This document shows positions 54,204 through 63,961 of a stretch of 64,000 nucleotides of DNA, in pieces (within the stretch, counting starts at the first letter, position 1; the number at the start of each line of letters is the position of its first letter). Below the pieces are notes generated by a model, which was not told where the DNA came from, made no database searches, and saw only the letters and a program-made list of their open reading frames with translations. The translations under genes were made by a program, and so were the position numbers. Origin of the DNA: Photobacterium alginatilyticum (GTDB lineage: Bacteria > Pseudomonadota > Gammaproteobacteria > Enterobacterales > Vibrionaceae); assembly GCF_009910675.1 (NCBI RefSeq), contig NZ_RSEJ01000008.1, positions 124,001 through 188,000 on the forward strand, read 5' to 3'.

Positions 54204-54692
54204 TTAGATTCCCGCGCGCTTCAACAAGCCGGTCATCAGAGCTGAACTGCCCTTAACCTGCTTGGACTTATTCTTCAATTCACGAGCCAGAGATGAGTCA
54301 TTGATTGAATTACAGATATAAATCATTGCCTGATACATGTCGCGAGGCGTCTTGATACGATCAGCATCGTTAAGCGGGCTAATGATCTTCACAACATCGC
54401 TGCCTTTCTTGTTGTTTTCGTTAGCGTACTCAAGTACTGAATCAAGTAGCTTGTCCAAATCAACAATAAACTCTGAGCTCTCGATACCCTGCTTCTGGAT
54501 CTCTTTCAGGTTTCTCTTTCTTACCTGCTTAATGATGAATGCAGGCGTATTAAGCTTTCTGTAACCAAAGAAGCCCGCCAAAACGAGTAAGACAGCACCA
54601 CCTGCTACATACCCCCAAATTGAACCTGAAGACTCGGCAACCGGCTGAACGACTTCGGCAACCTTTGTAACAGACGCTGGTACATCAGACAT
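54204..54692 (-). CDS. Membrane-anchored small protein, unknown
   Basis: 162 residues. A 22-residue flexible N-terminus, one transmembrane helix (about 26-43: WGYVAGGAVLLVLAGFFGY) and a basic helical cytosolic domain (RKLNTPAFIIKQVRKRNLKEIQKQG...) ending in KGSSALMTGLLKRAGI. No catalytic motif. Convergent with the radical-SAM gene, so a shared role is not implied. Family not recognised. Confidence 0.65.
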   Translation of the reverse strand: MSDVPASVTKVAEVVQPVAESSGSIWGYVAGGAVLLVLAGFFGYRKLNTPAFIIKQVRKRNLKEIQKQGIESSEFIVDLDKLLDSVLEYANENNKKGSDVVKIISPLNDADRIKTPRDMYQAMIYICNSINDSSLARELKNKSKQVKGSSALMTGLLKRAGI

Positions 54693-54902
54693 ATTTGTAA
54701 CCTTTTACTTAAACGAATACGGGACACCCGAGACATTATGCACGTTGGTCGCTAAGGGCTATGCGTTTTATCAAGATTTAGATCGAATAGAGTGACGGAG
54801 GTCAAAATTTTGACAATTAAGTGCAAAAATAAAGCACCGATTCGAGAGAGCCAACCAGGCTACACACTCCATTTTTACTGGCTGTGCGGCAGATCAGACA
54901 AG

Positions 54903-54929
54903 AAAAAGGCATAGCCGAAACTATGCCTT
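54903..54929 (-). terminator. dsdA terminator
   Basis: AAGGCATAG-CCGAAA-CTATGCCTT stem with T's on the minus strand, 13 bp beyond the dsdA stop. Confidence 0.88.
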
Positions 54930-54941
54930 AGCAATAAAGAA

Positions 54942-56273
54942 TTAACTCCCTGATTTGGCAATATATGATGCCATCTCTTCTTCCGGTACCATACCGCCTC
55001 CCGTCGCCCAGACCAGATGCGTCGCATTTTTCATTTTGTGATCATCAAGCTGAACACGTTCGCGGTATTCCTTATTACCTGAGACCCAGACAGGACCGAG
55101 CAACCCAGCCAATGCAGAAGGCTCAAGCTGAATGTCTTCATGTTTGCTTAGCTCTCCCAAATGATGGTACATCCTTTCATCGGTAACGGTGTAGTAGCCA
55201 TCAAGTAGCCTTTCCATCGCCCTACCCACAAAACCAGAAGCACGGCCAACGGCTAGGCCATCAGCAGCCGTAATGTTATCGATACCGATATCCTGCACCG
55301 CAATTTGATCATGAAGACCAGTATGAACACCCAGCAGCATGCAAGGGGAATGGGTTGGCTCGGCAAAGATACAGTGGACATTATCACCAAAGGCCATTTT
55401 CAGACCGAACGCCACGCCGCCAGGGCCACCACCCACACCACACGGCAGATAGACAAACAGCGGGTGCTGCTCATCAACAGTGATCCCCATATCATCAAAC
55501 TGCTTCTTTACCCGCTCGCCGGCAACAGAGTAACCCAGGAACAGGGTTTGTGAGTTTTCATCATCGATAAAGAAGCAAGACGGATCATTTTCTGCCTCTT
55601 TACGCCCCTGCTCTACCGCAACCCCATAATCTTCCTCGTACTCAACCACTGTCACACCATGAGCGCGCAGCTTGTTCTTTTTCCACTCGCGCGCATCTGC
55701 TGACATATGGACCGAAACCGAGAAGCCCAATTTTGCACTCATAATGCCGATAGACATACCCAGATTACCGGTAGAGCCGACGGCAATGCTGTACTGCTTG
55801 AAAAAGTCTCTGAATTCATCGGTGAACAACTTGCTGTAATCATCAGATTCGGACAGCAGGCCAGCCTCAAGAGCCAGCTTTTCAGCGTGAGTTAGTACTT
55901 CATAAATCCCGCCACGCGCTTTAATCGATCCCGATATAGGCAGGTGGCTGTCTTTTTTTAACAATAACTGGCCGGTGATTTGGGTGTCATACTGCTGCTC
56001 GAGGACTTTTTTCATCGCCGGGATCGCGACCACTTCCGATTCGATAATGCCCTTCGATGGTGCCGTTTCCGGGAAGGCTTTCATCAGGTAAGGAGCAAAC
56101 CTTGCCAGACGCTCACTGGCATCTTTGATATTGGTTGTATCAAGCCCGACATGCGGCAGCCCTTCTGCCAAGGTGGTGATGTTTGGGTTAAACCAGCAGA
56201 CTTCTTCCAGCGCAATCAGCTTTTTCACCAGAGGGAATTCACTAACCAGCTTTTCAATGTTCAATGCGTTCAT
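54942..56273 (-). CDS. dsdA: D-serine dehydratase
   Basis: PLP enzyme converting D-serine to pyruvate and ammonia. 443 residues (E. coli 442). The PLP lysine is Lys118 in SGSIKARGG and the phosphate loop is [26 protein letters not shown] is another family block. Follows dsdX by 14 bp, so dsdX-dsdA form an operon opposite dsdC. Confidence 0.96.
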   Translation of the reverse strand: MNALNIEKLVSEFPLVKKLIALEEVCWFNPNITTLAEGLPHVGLDTTNIKDASERLARFAPYLMKAFPETAPSKGIIESEVVAIPAMKKVLEQQYDTQITGQLLLKKDSHLPISGSIKARGGIYEVLTHAEKLALEAGLLSESDDYSKLFTDEFRDFFKQYSIAVGSTGNLGMSIGIMSAKLGFSVSVHMSADAREWKKNKLRAHGVTVVEYEEDYGVAVEQGRKEAENDPSCFFIDDENSQTLFLGYSVAGERVKKQFDDMGITVDEQHPLFVYLPCGVGGGPGGVAFGLKMAFGDNVHCIFAEPTHSPCMLLGVHTGLHDQIAVQDIGIDNITAADGLAVGRASGFVGRAMERLLDGYYTVTDERMYHHLGELSKHEDIQLEPSALAGLLGPVWVSGNKEYRERVQLDDHKMKNATHLVWATGGGMVPEEEMASYIAKSGS

Positions 56274-56287
56274 TTTTCTACCTTAAA

Positions 56288-57625
56288 TTAAATGATGTAT
56301 GACAGTAGGAAAGTGCCACCCAGGGCGACAAAAGAAGCGATGAATGTCGCCGTTGTATAGTATTTGAAGATTTCTGTTATCGATGCCCCGCAGTACTGCT
56401 TAACCAACCAGAATAATGAATCTGTTACGATAGTACAGCCAATCGCACCAGAGCCGATGGCCAGAGTAATGATCTCAGGGCTAATATCCGGATACATCGA
56501 AAGCATAGGTGCAACAATGGCTGTCGCCCCCATCATGGCAACCGTCGCAGAGCCTACAGCGGCATGAAGAATGATCGCCACCAGCCAGGCGAGAAGAATC
56601 GGATGCATGTCGAGATTTGACAAGATCTGCGCCAGTACATCCGCCAATCCGCTCCCTTTCAGTACACCGTTAAATGCACCACCAGCACCAATAATCAGTA
56701 AAATATTGGCAATAGAGGAAAAGGCACCTTCTGTTTTCTCCAGCAGTGCTGACATGCCCATGTTTTGCCTAATACCCAGCATGTAGTAGGCAACAAAAGC
56801 CGCAATAAACATGGCGGTTATCGGATTACCCAGGAACTCGAGCGTGGTGTAAAGGGTGGTGCCGTGCTCCATGTTCAGTTCCGCCGCTGTCTTCATCAGC
56901 ATGAGAAAAATAGGGAGCATCACGGTAAATAAGGTAGCGCCGAGTGATGGGAGCTCGCTTTCATTTCTGACTTCCAGCGAGGAAAATTCTTCCGGGACTT
57001 TCTTAAATGGCAAGCTTGAGCCCATCAGCTTTAAAAATAATGGCCCGCCGATAAGTGATGCTGTCAAACCAATTAACAAACCATAAAAGATAACCGAACC
57101 GATGTCCGCTCCCAGCTCATTGGTAACATATAGCGCGGCTGGATGAGGCGGAACAATACAATGCACCGCCATCAACGCAGTACACAGTGGTATGGCAAGA
57201 TTAAGCAAAGAGGTATTGGTTTTTTTGGCAATAGAGAAAGCCAGCGGGATCAGAAGTACGACACCCACTTCGACGAAAAGAGTGATACCGCACACCAGGC
57301 CAATAAGCACCATAATGACTTCAGGTGATAACCAGCGGCATTTTTGAAGCGTTAAGCCTATTCGCTCAGCCGCTCCCGATACCTCCATCATTTTTCCCAG
57401 TATGGTACCAAGACCAATAACAGTAGCCAGAAAACCTAACGTTCCGCCAATACCATTTTCAATGGCGGTAACCATTTCAATCGGCCCCATTCCCATTGAC
57501 GTACCAACATAAAAGCTGGCAAAAAGCAGTGCTAAAAACGGGTGGAGTTTAAATTTAACGATCGAGAAAACGATCATTACGATACTGGTTATAAGCGTCG
57601 CTATAACCCAAAGTTGCGATTCCAT
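56288..57625 (-). CDS. dsdX: D-serine transporter, GntP family
   Basis: Inner-membrane permease of 445 residues with about 12 membrane helices (LWVIATLITSIVMIVFSIVKF at the N-terminus) and the GntP-like motif VPPHPAALYVTNELGADIG. Other GntP members carry gluconate; adjacency to dsdA and dsdC fixes D-serine. First gene of the minus-strand dsdX-dsdA operon. Confidence 0.92.
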   Translation of the reverse strand: MESQLWVIATLITSIVMIVFSIVKFKLHPFLALLFASFYVGTSMGMGPIEMVTAIENGIGGTLGFLATVIGLGTILGKMMEVSGAAERIGLTLQKCRWLSPEVIMVLIGLVCGITLFVEVGVVLLIPLAFSIAKKTNTSLLNLAIPLCTALMAVHCIVPPHPAALYVTNELGADIGSVIFYGLLIGLTASLIGGPLFLKLMGSSLPFKKVPEEFSSLEVRNESELPSLGATLFTVMLPIFLMLMKTAAELNMEHGTTLYTTLEFLGNPITAMFIAAFVAYYMLGIRQNMGMSALLEKTEGAFSSIANILLIIGAGGAFNGVLKGSGLADVLAQILSNLDMHPILLAWLVAIILHAAVGSATVAMMGATAIVAPMLSMYPDISPEIITLAIGSGAIGCTIVTDSLFWLVKQYCGASITEIFKYYTTATFIASFVALGGTFLLSYII

Positions 57626-57848
57626 AATTTGACCTTGTGTCTGCTGTTTAATCTCGTTTTATTAAACAAAACGGGAAAATTGCTGACAAACGATCAAACC
57701 TCATCCCCTTGTGAGCCAGATTGAAACAAACCAGTGATCAGATTCAATATTCAGATATTTACCCTAACTGACATCACACTGATTAAAATAGCGAGGGTAT
57801 AATTGAGAGAAATATTAGCAGGTATATTTTCTTGCTTGAGGATTCGGC

Positions 57849-58787
57849 ATGTACACCAAAGAGCATATTCACTCACGCAACCAAAAACTCAATAGTTTTC
57901 AGCTTTCAAAGCTTCATACTTTTGAGGTCGCAGCCAGACACTGCTCATTTTCCATGGCGGCTCAAGAGCTTTCGATGACGCCGAGCGCAATATCTCACCG
58001 CATTAACGGACTCGAAGAAGAGCTTGGCATCCAGCTGTTTAAGCGATCCCATCGAAAAATCAGCTTAACCACCGAAGGAGAGCGGATCTACCTCACCCTG
58101 AAACAATCGCTAAACGCCCTGAACCAGGAAATACTTGAAGTACAAAGTGGCGAGGTGTCAGGTACGCTGACCATCTATTCACGCCCCTCTTTTGCCCAGT
58201 GCTGGCTGGTTCCTCGGATCTATAAATTTAAACAGCTGTATCCTGCAATTGAATTAAAAATCTTATCCGGCAATGAAAATATCAACTTTTATGGTTACGG
58301 CATTGATATTGCCATTTATTATGACGATAAAACACCAAAGAAACTTTGGCATCAGGAAATAATGTCAGAAACCATCGTTCCGGTCTGTACACCGTATTAT
58401 GCAACACAACACGATTTAATTGGAAAAGAACATAACCTGCGACAGTGTACTTTATTGCATGACAATCAAGCCTGGGACTATGATTCAAATGTTGACGAGT
58501 GGGAGTCTTGGGCAAGGAAGTATAATATTGAATCCATAGATCAAATCCCGAGCATTGGTTTTGACCGTTCCGATCTTGCCGTGGTTGCGGCGATTAATAA
58601 TGCTGGTGTGGCCATGGGCAGGCATAGTCTGGTAAAGAAAAGAATTGAATCCGGTGAATTAATTACCCCATTTTCCAATAAAGAAATCCCCTGTGCCCAG
58701 CGATATTACATCGCCACGCTTCCAAATAATCACACACAAAAGATTGAGCTCTTTATCGACTGGATATCGCGCGAGGCAAGACTTTAA
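57849..58787 (+). CDS. dsdC: DsdC, LysR-type activator of D-serine genes
   Basis: 312 residues. The N-terminal winged HTH (about 17-76: LSKLHTFEVAARHCSFSMAAQELSMTPSAISHRINGLEEELGIQLF) is standard LysR, followed by a substrate-binding domain (about 105-300). It is divergent from dsdXA over 223 bp, as in E. coli, and probably activates them with D-serine. ATG at 57849 with TTGAGGATT upstream. Confidence 0.92.
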   Translation: MYTKEHIHSRNQKLNSFQLSKLHTFEVAARHCSFSMAAQELSMTPSAISHRINGLEEELGIQLFKRSHRKISLTTEGERIYLTLKQSLNALNQEILEVQSGEVSGTLTIYSRPSFAQCWLVPRIYKFKQLYPAIELKILSGNENINFYGYGIDIAIYYDDKTPKKLWHQEIMSETIVPVCTPYYATQHDLIGKEHNLRQCTLLHDNQAWDYDSNVDEWESWARKYNIESIDQIPSIGFDRSDLAVVAAINNAGVAMGRHSLVKKRIESGELITPFSNKEIPCAQRYYIATLPNNHTQKIELFIDWISREARL

Positions 58788-58819
58788 GACAATAAGCAAG
58801 AGATCTAACCGACACTGAA

Positions 58820-59103
58820 TATACCCAAACTACCTCAAGATGCTCGTTTCAGCGAGAATTACTTGGCTTGTAGGCTAGGCACCGATTAGAAAATCTAGTG
58901 GCTCTAAATTAATAATCGGTAACAACGCATAGAAGCCCCTATTTACTTAACAGAACTGGAACTCGCCCTTTGGGAGTGAGCCAGCGAACCCATTTCTGTG
59001 TCAAATAACGTTGAAAGGGAATAGCCATTCCTACCGTCATTTTCCTTGAACTGAGCTCGCTGGACTCACTCTGAATTCTGCATCTTGAGGTAGTTTGGGT
59101 ATA
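58820..59103. mobile_element. 284-bp MITE-like element with 24-bp inverted ends
   Basis: The ends 58820-58843 (beginning TATACCCAAACT) and 59080-59103 (ending AGTTTGGGTATA) are perfect 24-bp inverted repeats. There is no transposase; a 62-codon ORF inside (58939-59127, minus) runs across the right end and is not credible. The inner sequence is unique to this copy in the window. Flanking bases allow a TA target duplication. Related single ends occur at 1581 and 42825. The rest of the dsdC-ulaR gap has no gene. Confidence 0.75.
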
Positions 59104-59133
59104 AAATCGATTAAGATCTCCATGCATTAATGG

Positions 59134-59889
59134 CTAAACGAGGATCACCTCAATGCCTTTCTCTCTTAGCTTGGCCACAACCTCAGGATTGGCATCCTGG
59201 CCTGTTACCAACACATCAATGCGATCGGCATTACAGAACAACATACCTGCTCGCTGACCAACTTTGCTGCTGTCGGCAAGGACCGCCAGCTTACCGACAT
59301 GATCTAGCATTTTCTGCTCTGCCATCGCTGTCAGCATATCCATTTTATACAAGCCGTCTGCCGTGATCCCCTTGCCGCTGGTAAACATCCAGTGTCCGGC
59401 ATACAGCGACGATACTTCATCTTGCGGGGCTAAAGTAATTGACTGGGTTTTGTTGTACTGACCACCAATGATCACCACCCCGTCGTGCTCTTCCTCTATC
59501 AGGTAATTGGCAAGCGGGAAGTAGTTGGTGATCACCTGGATATCCTGGCCGCAGATCTCCTGCCCTAGCAGGAACGCCGTGGAACCACAGTTGATGACCA
59601 CACTTTCGCCGGGTTGGCACAAAGCAGCCGCAGCCTGGGCAATTCTCACCTTCTCATCAAGGTTTGACGCATGATGAATATTAAACGGAGACCAATAGGT
59701 TCTCTCCTGCGCGACAGCTTCTGCACCGTTACGCACTTTTCGCAATTTCCCAGAATCGTTCAGCTTGTTGATATCACGACGTGCAGTTGCCGGCGAGATA
59801 TCAAACTCTTCAATAAGGTTGGCAACCGTCACATGCCGCTTATGGTGCAACAATTCGAGGATGGCGTTATGTCTTTGGGCTTCAGTCAT
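59134..59889 (-). CDS. ulaR: UlaR, DeoR-family repressor of ascorbate genes
   Basis: 251 residues from ATG 59889, the same as E. coli UlaR; GAGGTG is upstream and 59901 is an unneeded extension. DeoR-type HTH ([29 protein letters not shown]), then the phosphosugar-sensing domain with [13 protein letters not shown] and [27 protein letters not shown]. Repressor of L-ascorbate uptake, probably released by L-ascorbate-6-P. Last gene of the minus-strand cluster, with its own upstream region. Confidence 0.9.
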   Translation of the reverse strand: MTEAQRHNAILELLHHKRHVTVANLIEEFDISPATARRDINKLNDSGKLRKVRNGAEAVAQERTYWSPFNIHHASNLDEKVRIAQAAAALCQPGESVVINCGSTAFLLGQEICGQDIQVITNYFPLANYLIEEEHDGVVIIGGQYNKTQSITLAPQDEVSSLYAGHWMFTSGKGITADGLYKMDMLTAMAEQKMLDHVGKLAVLADSSKVGQRAGMLFCNADRIDVLVTGQDANPEVVAKLREKGIEVILV

Positions 59890-59910
59890 ACCACACCTCA
59901 ATTTCTTCTA

Positions 59911-59928
59911 ATGATTAAAAATGATTAT
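59911..59928. promoter_or_regulatory. Candidate UlaR box upstream of ulaR
   Basis: ATGATTAAAAATGATTAT, a tandem of ATGATTA. The 12-mer AAAAATGATTAT at 59917-59928 recurs exactly at 63922-63933, upstream of the second ulaR-like gene, so it is a candidate shared operator or autoregulatory site. Confidence 0.45.
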
Positions 59929-60003
59929 TCCCTGATTTTATAATCGTAAAATTGAGATGAAAAGAGATAACAAGAATTATTGGATGATTTTAAGACTCAC
60001 AAG

Positions 60004-60037
60004 GCAGACAAACTCCCTCAATCAGGGATTTGTCTGC
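60004..60037 (-). terminator. Strong hairpin after ulaE
   Basis: GCAGACAAA / TTTGTCTGC arms extended by CTCCCT/AGGGA inner pairing: a long stem 53 bp beyond the ulaE stop. No clean T tract, so termination is probable but not certain. Confidence 0.55.
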
Positions 60038-60089
60038 TGTGACTGGCCACTTAGGCATTTATTGAGAAGAGCGGGGGTTAGACAGGTGA

Positions 60090-60962
60090 TTAAACAAGAT
60101 TAAAACCAGCCTGGTTGGCCAGGCCGACCAACCGTGTCTTGGCAAGCTTGATATTCTCCATCCAGTTTTCATCCTGCGCCCACATCTCAATCACCAAAGG
60201 GGCGGTATAGTCAATTTGTGCCAGGGTTTTGAATATGGCACTAAAATCCACTTCCCCTTCACCAATCACCAAATCCCTGAACTGCCCCTTGCTGGTTTCC
60301 GACACCTTGAGGGTATCTTTGAGGTGGATCTGAACAATGTGATCACGACTAAGCTTCAGCTCCGTACAGGTATCATAATTCCAGCCGGTAATATTGCCGA
60401 CATCGGGATAAGCCATAAAATAGGTCGACGGGATCTCTCGTTTCAATACCTCGAATTTACTGAGGGCATTGAGGTATGGCGTATCCATGATTTCGACCCC
60501 AAGCATCACCCCGGCTCGCTCTGCCATCTTGGCCGACGCCTTCATTCCCTCGACAAAACGCTGATGGGTAATATCGTTTTGCGGCTCATAGTAGACATCG
60601 TAACCCGCCAACTGGATACACCTCACCCCTAGCTTATAGGCAAGGTTAATTGCCTTTTCCATAATCACATAAGCTTCTTTGCGCGTGGTTTCGTCTTCAG
60701 AACCAAACGGGAATTTACGGTGGGCACTTAAACACATCGAATGCAATGGCATTCCGTACTTTTCGCATAAGTGACGCAAGGCATAGATCTCATCATCACT
60801 CCAATCAAGACGAGCACGGCGCTCCTCTGATTCATCAACCGAAATCTCAACGAAGTCAAAACCCAACTCTTTGGCACTGACTAGCTTCTCTTCCCATGAC
60901 AAGTCATTGGGCATGGCCTTTTCATATAATCCGAGACGGAGCTCTTTATCAAAGTTATGCAT
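60090..60962 (-). CDS. ulaE: L-xylulose-5-phosphate 3-epimerase
   Basis: TIM-barrel epimerase of the L-ascorbate pathway, acting after the decarboxylase UlaD. 290 residues (E. coli UlaE 284). Metal-binding Glu and His are in LGVEIMDTPY, YPDVGNITGWNYD, IVQIHLKDT and PLVIEMWAQDEN. RBS and ATG at 60962. 25 bp after the upstream HAD phosphatase gene, so in one operon. Confidence 0.92.
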   Translation of the reverse strand: MHNFDKELRLGLYEKAMPNDLSWEEKLVSAKELGFDFVEISVDESEERRARLDWSDDEIYALRHLCEKYGMPLHSMCLSAHRKFPFGSEDETTRKEAYVIMEKAINLAYKLGVRCIQLAGYDVYYEPQNDITHQRFVEGMKASAKMAERAGVMLGVEIMDTPYLNALSKFEVLKREIPSTYFMAYPDVGNITGWNYDTCTELKLSRDHIVQIHLKDTLKVSETSKGQFRDLVIGEGEVDFSAIFKTLAQIDYTAPLVIEMWAQDENWMENIKLAKTRLVGLANQAGFNLV

Positions 60963-60987
60963 GTTTCCCCCTATCTATTTATATTGC

Positions 60988-61812
60988 TCACGCGCGAAAG
61001 TACGTTGAGATAATGTCGGCAATACCTTTCCCGTCGTTCCCCTCCGGGGTAGATATATCAGCTGCACGTTTAACGGCGTCGTCGGCATTGGCCATCGCCA
61101 CTCCAAGGCCTGCCAGCTCAATCATGGATATATCATTGTGATTGTCACCGATGGCAATCACTTCAGACGGCGTTATGCCCAAGGTTTGAATATATTCAGC
61201 CAACCGGGCCCCTTTGGTATTGCCTTTGTTGGCAAAGTCGATACGGTTAGACCACGACTTCTCTCCGGAAAATTCATCCTGTATAAATGGCAGCCGGGTA
61301 AATGACTCGATCTGCTCGATATCCCCTTCTACAACAAACTTCCAAATGTAGTCATTCAGTGCCAGTTCCTGCTCAAAAGACGCAATGCGGCGGATCTCCG
61401 GCTTGATGGCAGCAGGAAAATCCTCGGCCCATGCCTCCAGCGCCTTCATATATTCAATCGGCTTTTGAGAGGAAAAGGTCATGGCATCTGTCACATACAT
61501 CACCATGTTTAGCTGGTGCTGATGGGCCAGCTGAAGAAACTGCTTGGCTTTCTCTTTTGGCAAAGCATTTTCTTTAACGACCGTGTCACTGCTGAAGTCG
61601 TAAATATAAGTACCGTTACAGCTGATAATCGGCGTATCGAGGCCTAGCTCATGGTGGTATGGCCTGGCGGCTGTATGGTGTCTTCCTGTCACCAGCAAAA
61701 CGACAACGTCATCTTTTACGCGCTGAATTTCCTGCTTCACCTGCGGTAAAATTTCATGATTTGACGTAAGCGTCGTACCATCCAGATCAAGCGCCAACAA
61801 TTTATATTTCAC
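60988..61812 (-). CDS. HAD-family Cof-type phosphatase (YbhA-like)
   Basis: 274 residues from GTG 61812, chosen because AAGGTG lies 6 bases upstream; the longer reading to 61848 has no family support. HAD motif I LALDLDGTTL (nucleophile Asp), VTGRHH, and motif IV IAIGDNHNDISMI. Residues such as VTGRHHTAARPYHHELGLDTPIISCNGTYIYD resemble E. coli YbhA, a pyridoxal-phosphate and sugar-phosphate phosphatase. It is inserted between ulaG and ulaE, so in this operon it may act on an ascorbate-pathway phosphate (inference). Confidence 0.8.
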   Translation of the reverse strand: MKYKLLALDLDGTTLTSNHEILPQVKQEIQRVKDDVVVLLVTGRHHTAARPYHHELGLDTPIISCNGTYIYDFSSDTVVKENALPKEKAKQFLQLAHQHQLNMVMYVTDAMTFSSQKPIEYMKALEAWAEDFPAAIKPEIRRIASFEQELALNDYIWKFVVEGDIEQIESFTRLPFIQDEFSGEKSWSNRIDFANKGNTKGARLAEYIQTLGITPSEVIAIGDNHNDISMIELAGLGVAMANADDAVKRAADISTPEGNDGKGIADIISTYFRA

Positions 61813-61880
61813 AGCGTTCACCTTGTTTAAATACTTAAAATTCCACACTTGTCATTGAAGACGGGTTCAAGCCCGGGGTT

Positions 61881-61935
61881 AAAAGAAGGGCTACCTTCCA
61901 ACATACGACGCGAACCGAAAACAGGAAGATAGCCC
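61881..61935 (-). terminator. Hairpin after ulaG
   Basis: Minus-strand GGGCTATCTTCC ... GGAAGGTAGCCC (12 bp with one G-U pair, 24-base loop) then TTCTTTT. Terminator or attenuator separating ulaG from the phosphatase-ulaE pair. Confidence 0.6.
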
Positions 61936-61969
61936 AGTACTTTTACCTGAGAGCTTTATCTAAGCGCTT

Positions 61970-63037
61970 TTATAGGAATGCTTTATACGGCAGCTCAGGC
62001 TCGTCAGTGTAGATATCGCGGAAACCACGGAAGTGCTGGTAGTGCATACGGCCCTTGTCTGTTGGGTAAGTGTATTTACCGCCGACCTGCCAGAAGAAAG
62101 GAGCAAAACCGTATTGCAGGCGCTCTTTCTTCATATTCCACAGCACTTCAATTTCGCGCGGATCGTTTTGGAAGTTTGCCCAGATATCATGGTGGAAAGG
62201 AACAACCACTTCGCAGTTCAGTGATTCACCGGCACGAAGGATGTCAGAAGCCGTCATCTTGTCCGTAACGCCGCGTGGGTTCTCACCGTAGGAAAGCAGC
62301 GCAACATCAATCTTGTGATCGTTACCGTGCTTGGCATAGTAGTTGGAATAGTGAGAGTCACCAGAGTGATAGAGCGAACCGCCCGTTGTTTCGATAAGGT
62401 AGTTGACGGCGCGATCGTCCATACCATCCAGGATGCCCTTGTCATAAGACGACGTTCCTTCAGGCAGTGTAACCAGCGCTGTCCGGTCGAATGAGTCAAG
62501 CACCTTGATCAGTGCATCACCCACCTGGATTTCATCACCCACTTTCGCAACGATACAGCGCTCTTCAGGAACGCCCCAGCCAGTCCATAAATCAACACAC
62601 GCCTGCGGGCCGATAAATTTAACGTGGTCACCGCAGTTTTGCAGTACCGCCGCTGCCACGTTGACGTCGATATGGTCGGCATGGTCATGAGATGCCAACA
62701 CCGCATCGATTTCTTTAATCGCAAACGGGTCCATTGGGAAAATGGCCGTACGCAGGTTTGGCTGCAGCTCACGAACACCACCCATACGCATCATCTGGTG
62801 CTGGTTTTTCATCAATGCATTCTGCTGCGTTTTTTTGCCGGTACCACACCAGAAATCCATTGAGATATTGGTGTTGCCTTCTGTTTTCAGCCAGACACCG
62901 GTACACCCCAGCCACCACATAGAAAACGTACCAGGCTGAACTTCGGTTTTTTCAATTTCTTCGTTTAACCAAGTTCCCCACTCAGGGAATGTATTTAAAA
63001 TCCACGATTCACGGGTAATTTCATTTACTTTGCTCAT
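61970..63037 (-). CDS. ulaG: L-ascorbate-6-phosphate lactonase
   Basis: Metallo-beta-lactamase-fold lactonase opening L-ascorbate-6-P to 3-keto-L-gulonate-6-P. 355 residues from ATG 63037 ([16 protein letters not shown] upstream; the longer start at 63073 is less likely), matching E. coli at 354. Metal motif [11 protein letters not shown], with [16 protein letters not shown] and [13 protein letters not shown]. 75 bp after the second ulaR-like gene. Confidence 0.95.
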   Translation of the reverse strand: MSKVNEITRESWILNTFPEWGTWLNEEIEKTEVQPGTFSMWWLGCTGVWLKTEGNTNISMDFWCGTGKKTQQNALMKNQHQMMRMGGVRELQPNLRTAIFPMDPFAIKEIDAVLASHDHADHIDVNVAAAVLQNCGDHVKFIGPQACVDLWTGWGVPEERCIVAKVGDEIQVGDALIKVLDSFDRTALVTLPEGTSSYDKGILDGMDDRAVNYLIETTGGSLYHSGDSHYSNYYAKHGNDHKIDVALLSYGENPRGVTDKMTASDILRAGESLNCEVVVPFHHDIWANFQNDPREIEVLWNMKKERLQYGFAPFFWQVGGKYTYPTDKGRMHYQHFRGFRDIYTDEPELPYKAFL

Positions 63038-63112
63038 TACAGTAACCTTTCGTTGGGGGATGTTATCAACCAAAAAGTGTTGTCGTCAGAAGTCACCTTT
63101 CGACTGGAATTG

Positions 63113-63868
63113 TTACACCAAGACAACGTCGATGCCTTGCTGTTGAAGTTGTTTCACCACATCGGGATCTGCCGCTTTACCTGTTATCACTACATCTAAC
63201 TGCTCGGAAGACGCAAACAGCAATCCCGCTCTCTGGCCCACTTTCGAGCTATCGACCAAGGCAACCAGCCTGCTGACCTGATTAAGCATTTTGTGCTCGG
63301 CCATCGCCGAGAGCATATCCATCTTATAAAGTCCTTCCGCCGTCAGGCCCTTGCCGCTGGTGAACATATAGTGCCCGGCGTAAAACGATGTCATCTCCTG
63401 ATGGGGCGCGAGAATTAAACTGCGTGTTTTGTGGTACTGCCCGCCGACAATCACCACGCCATCATGGTCCTGTCCGATGAGGTATCGCATCAGCGGGAAG
63501 TAATTAGTGATCACCTGAATATCGCGACCGCAAATTTCTTTGCCCAGCAAGAAGGCTGTAGAACCACAATTAATCACGATACTGTCACCAGGTGAGCACA
63601 TATTTGCCGCATATTGTGATATACGGACTTTCTCATCATGATTGAGTGTTTGGTGAATATTCATTGGCGACCAATAGGTACGCTGGTGATCCACCACCTG
63701 AGCACCATTGCGTACTTTCTTTAGCTTTCCCTTCTCATCTAACTTATTGATATCTCTTCTAGCTGTCGCAGGAGAAACACCGAACTTTGTAATCAGGCTC
63801 GAAACAGTGATCGAACCTTTCTGATTAAGAAGATCCAGTAACGCATTGTGGCGCTGTGACTCAGTCAT
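63113..63868 (-). CDS. Second UlaR-like DeoR-family repressor
   Basis: 251 residues, a paralogue of the gene at 59134. The two share long identical blocks, for example [47 protein letters not shown] and SSKVGQRAG, but differ in HTH residues ([13 protein letters not shown] versus [13 protein letters not shown]). DeoR HTH plus sugar-phosphate domain. It heads the minus-strand ula operon and probably controls ulaG onward and genes beyond the right edge. Confidence 0.88.
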   Translation of the reverse strand: MTESQRHNALLDLLNQKGSITVSSLITKFGVSPATARRDINKLDEKGKLKKVRNGAQVVDHQRTYWSPMNIHQTLNHDEKVRISQYAANMCSPGDSIVINCGSTAFLLGKEICGRDIQVITNYFPLMRYLIGQDHDGVVIVGGQYHKTRSLILAPHQEMTSFYAGHYMFTSGKGLTAEGLYKMDMLSAMAEHKMLNQVSRLVALVDSSKVGQRAGLLFASSEQLDVVITGKAADPDVVKQLQQQGIDVVLV

Positions 63869-63915
63869 ATATTTAACTCACCCTGTGACAACTCATGACA
63901 CACCACGACTATAAC

Positions 63916-63961
63916 AATCACAAAAATGATTATCAATGATTATAATGAGCATTTTGTGATT
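63916..63961. promoter_or_regulatory. Inverted-repeat operator region upstream of ulaR paralogue
   Basis: AATCACAAAAATG (63916-63928) and CATTTTGTGATT (63950-63961) are inverted copies differing by one A, enclosing two ATGATTA words. Part of it (63922-63933) matches the site upstream of ulaR at 59917. Located 48-93 bp upstream of the ATG at 63868; probably an operator for one or both UlaR proteins, perhaps serving a divergent gene beyond the window. Confidence 0.55.

Noticed and set aside
58939-59127. 62-codon ORF on the minus strand in the MITE-like element
   Set aside because: It crosses the right inverted repeat, has no ribosome-binding site and is probably a translated repeat.
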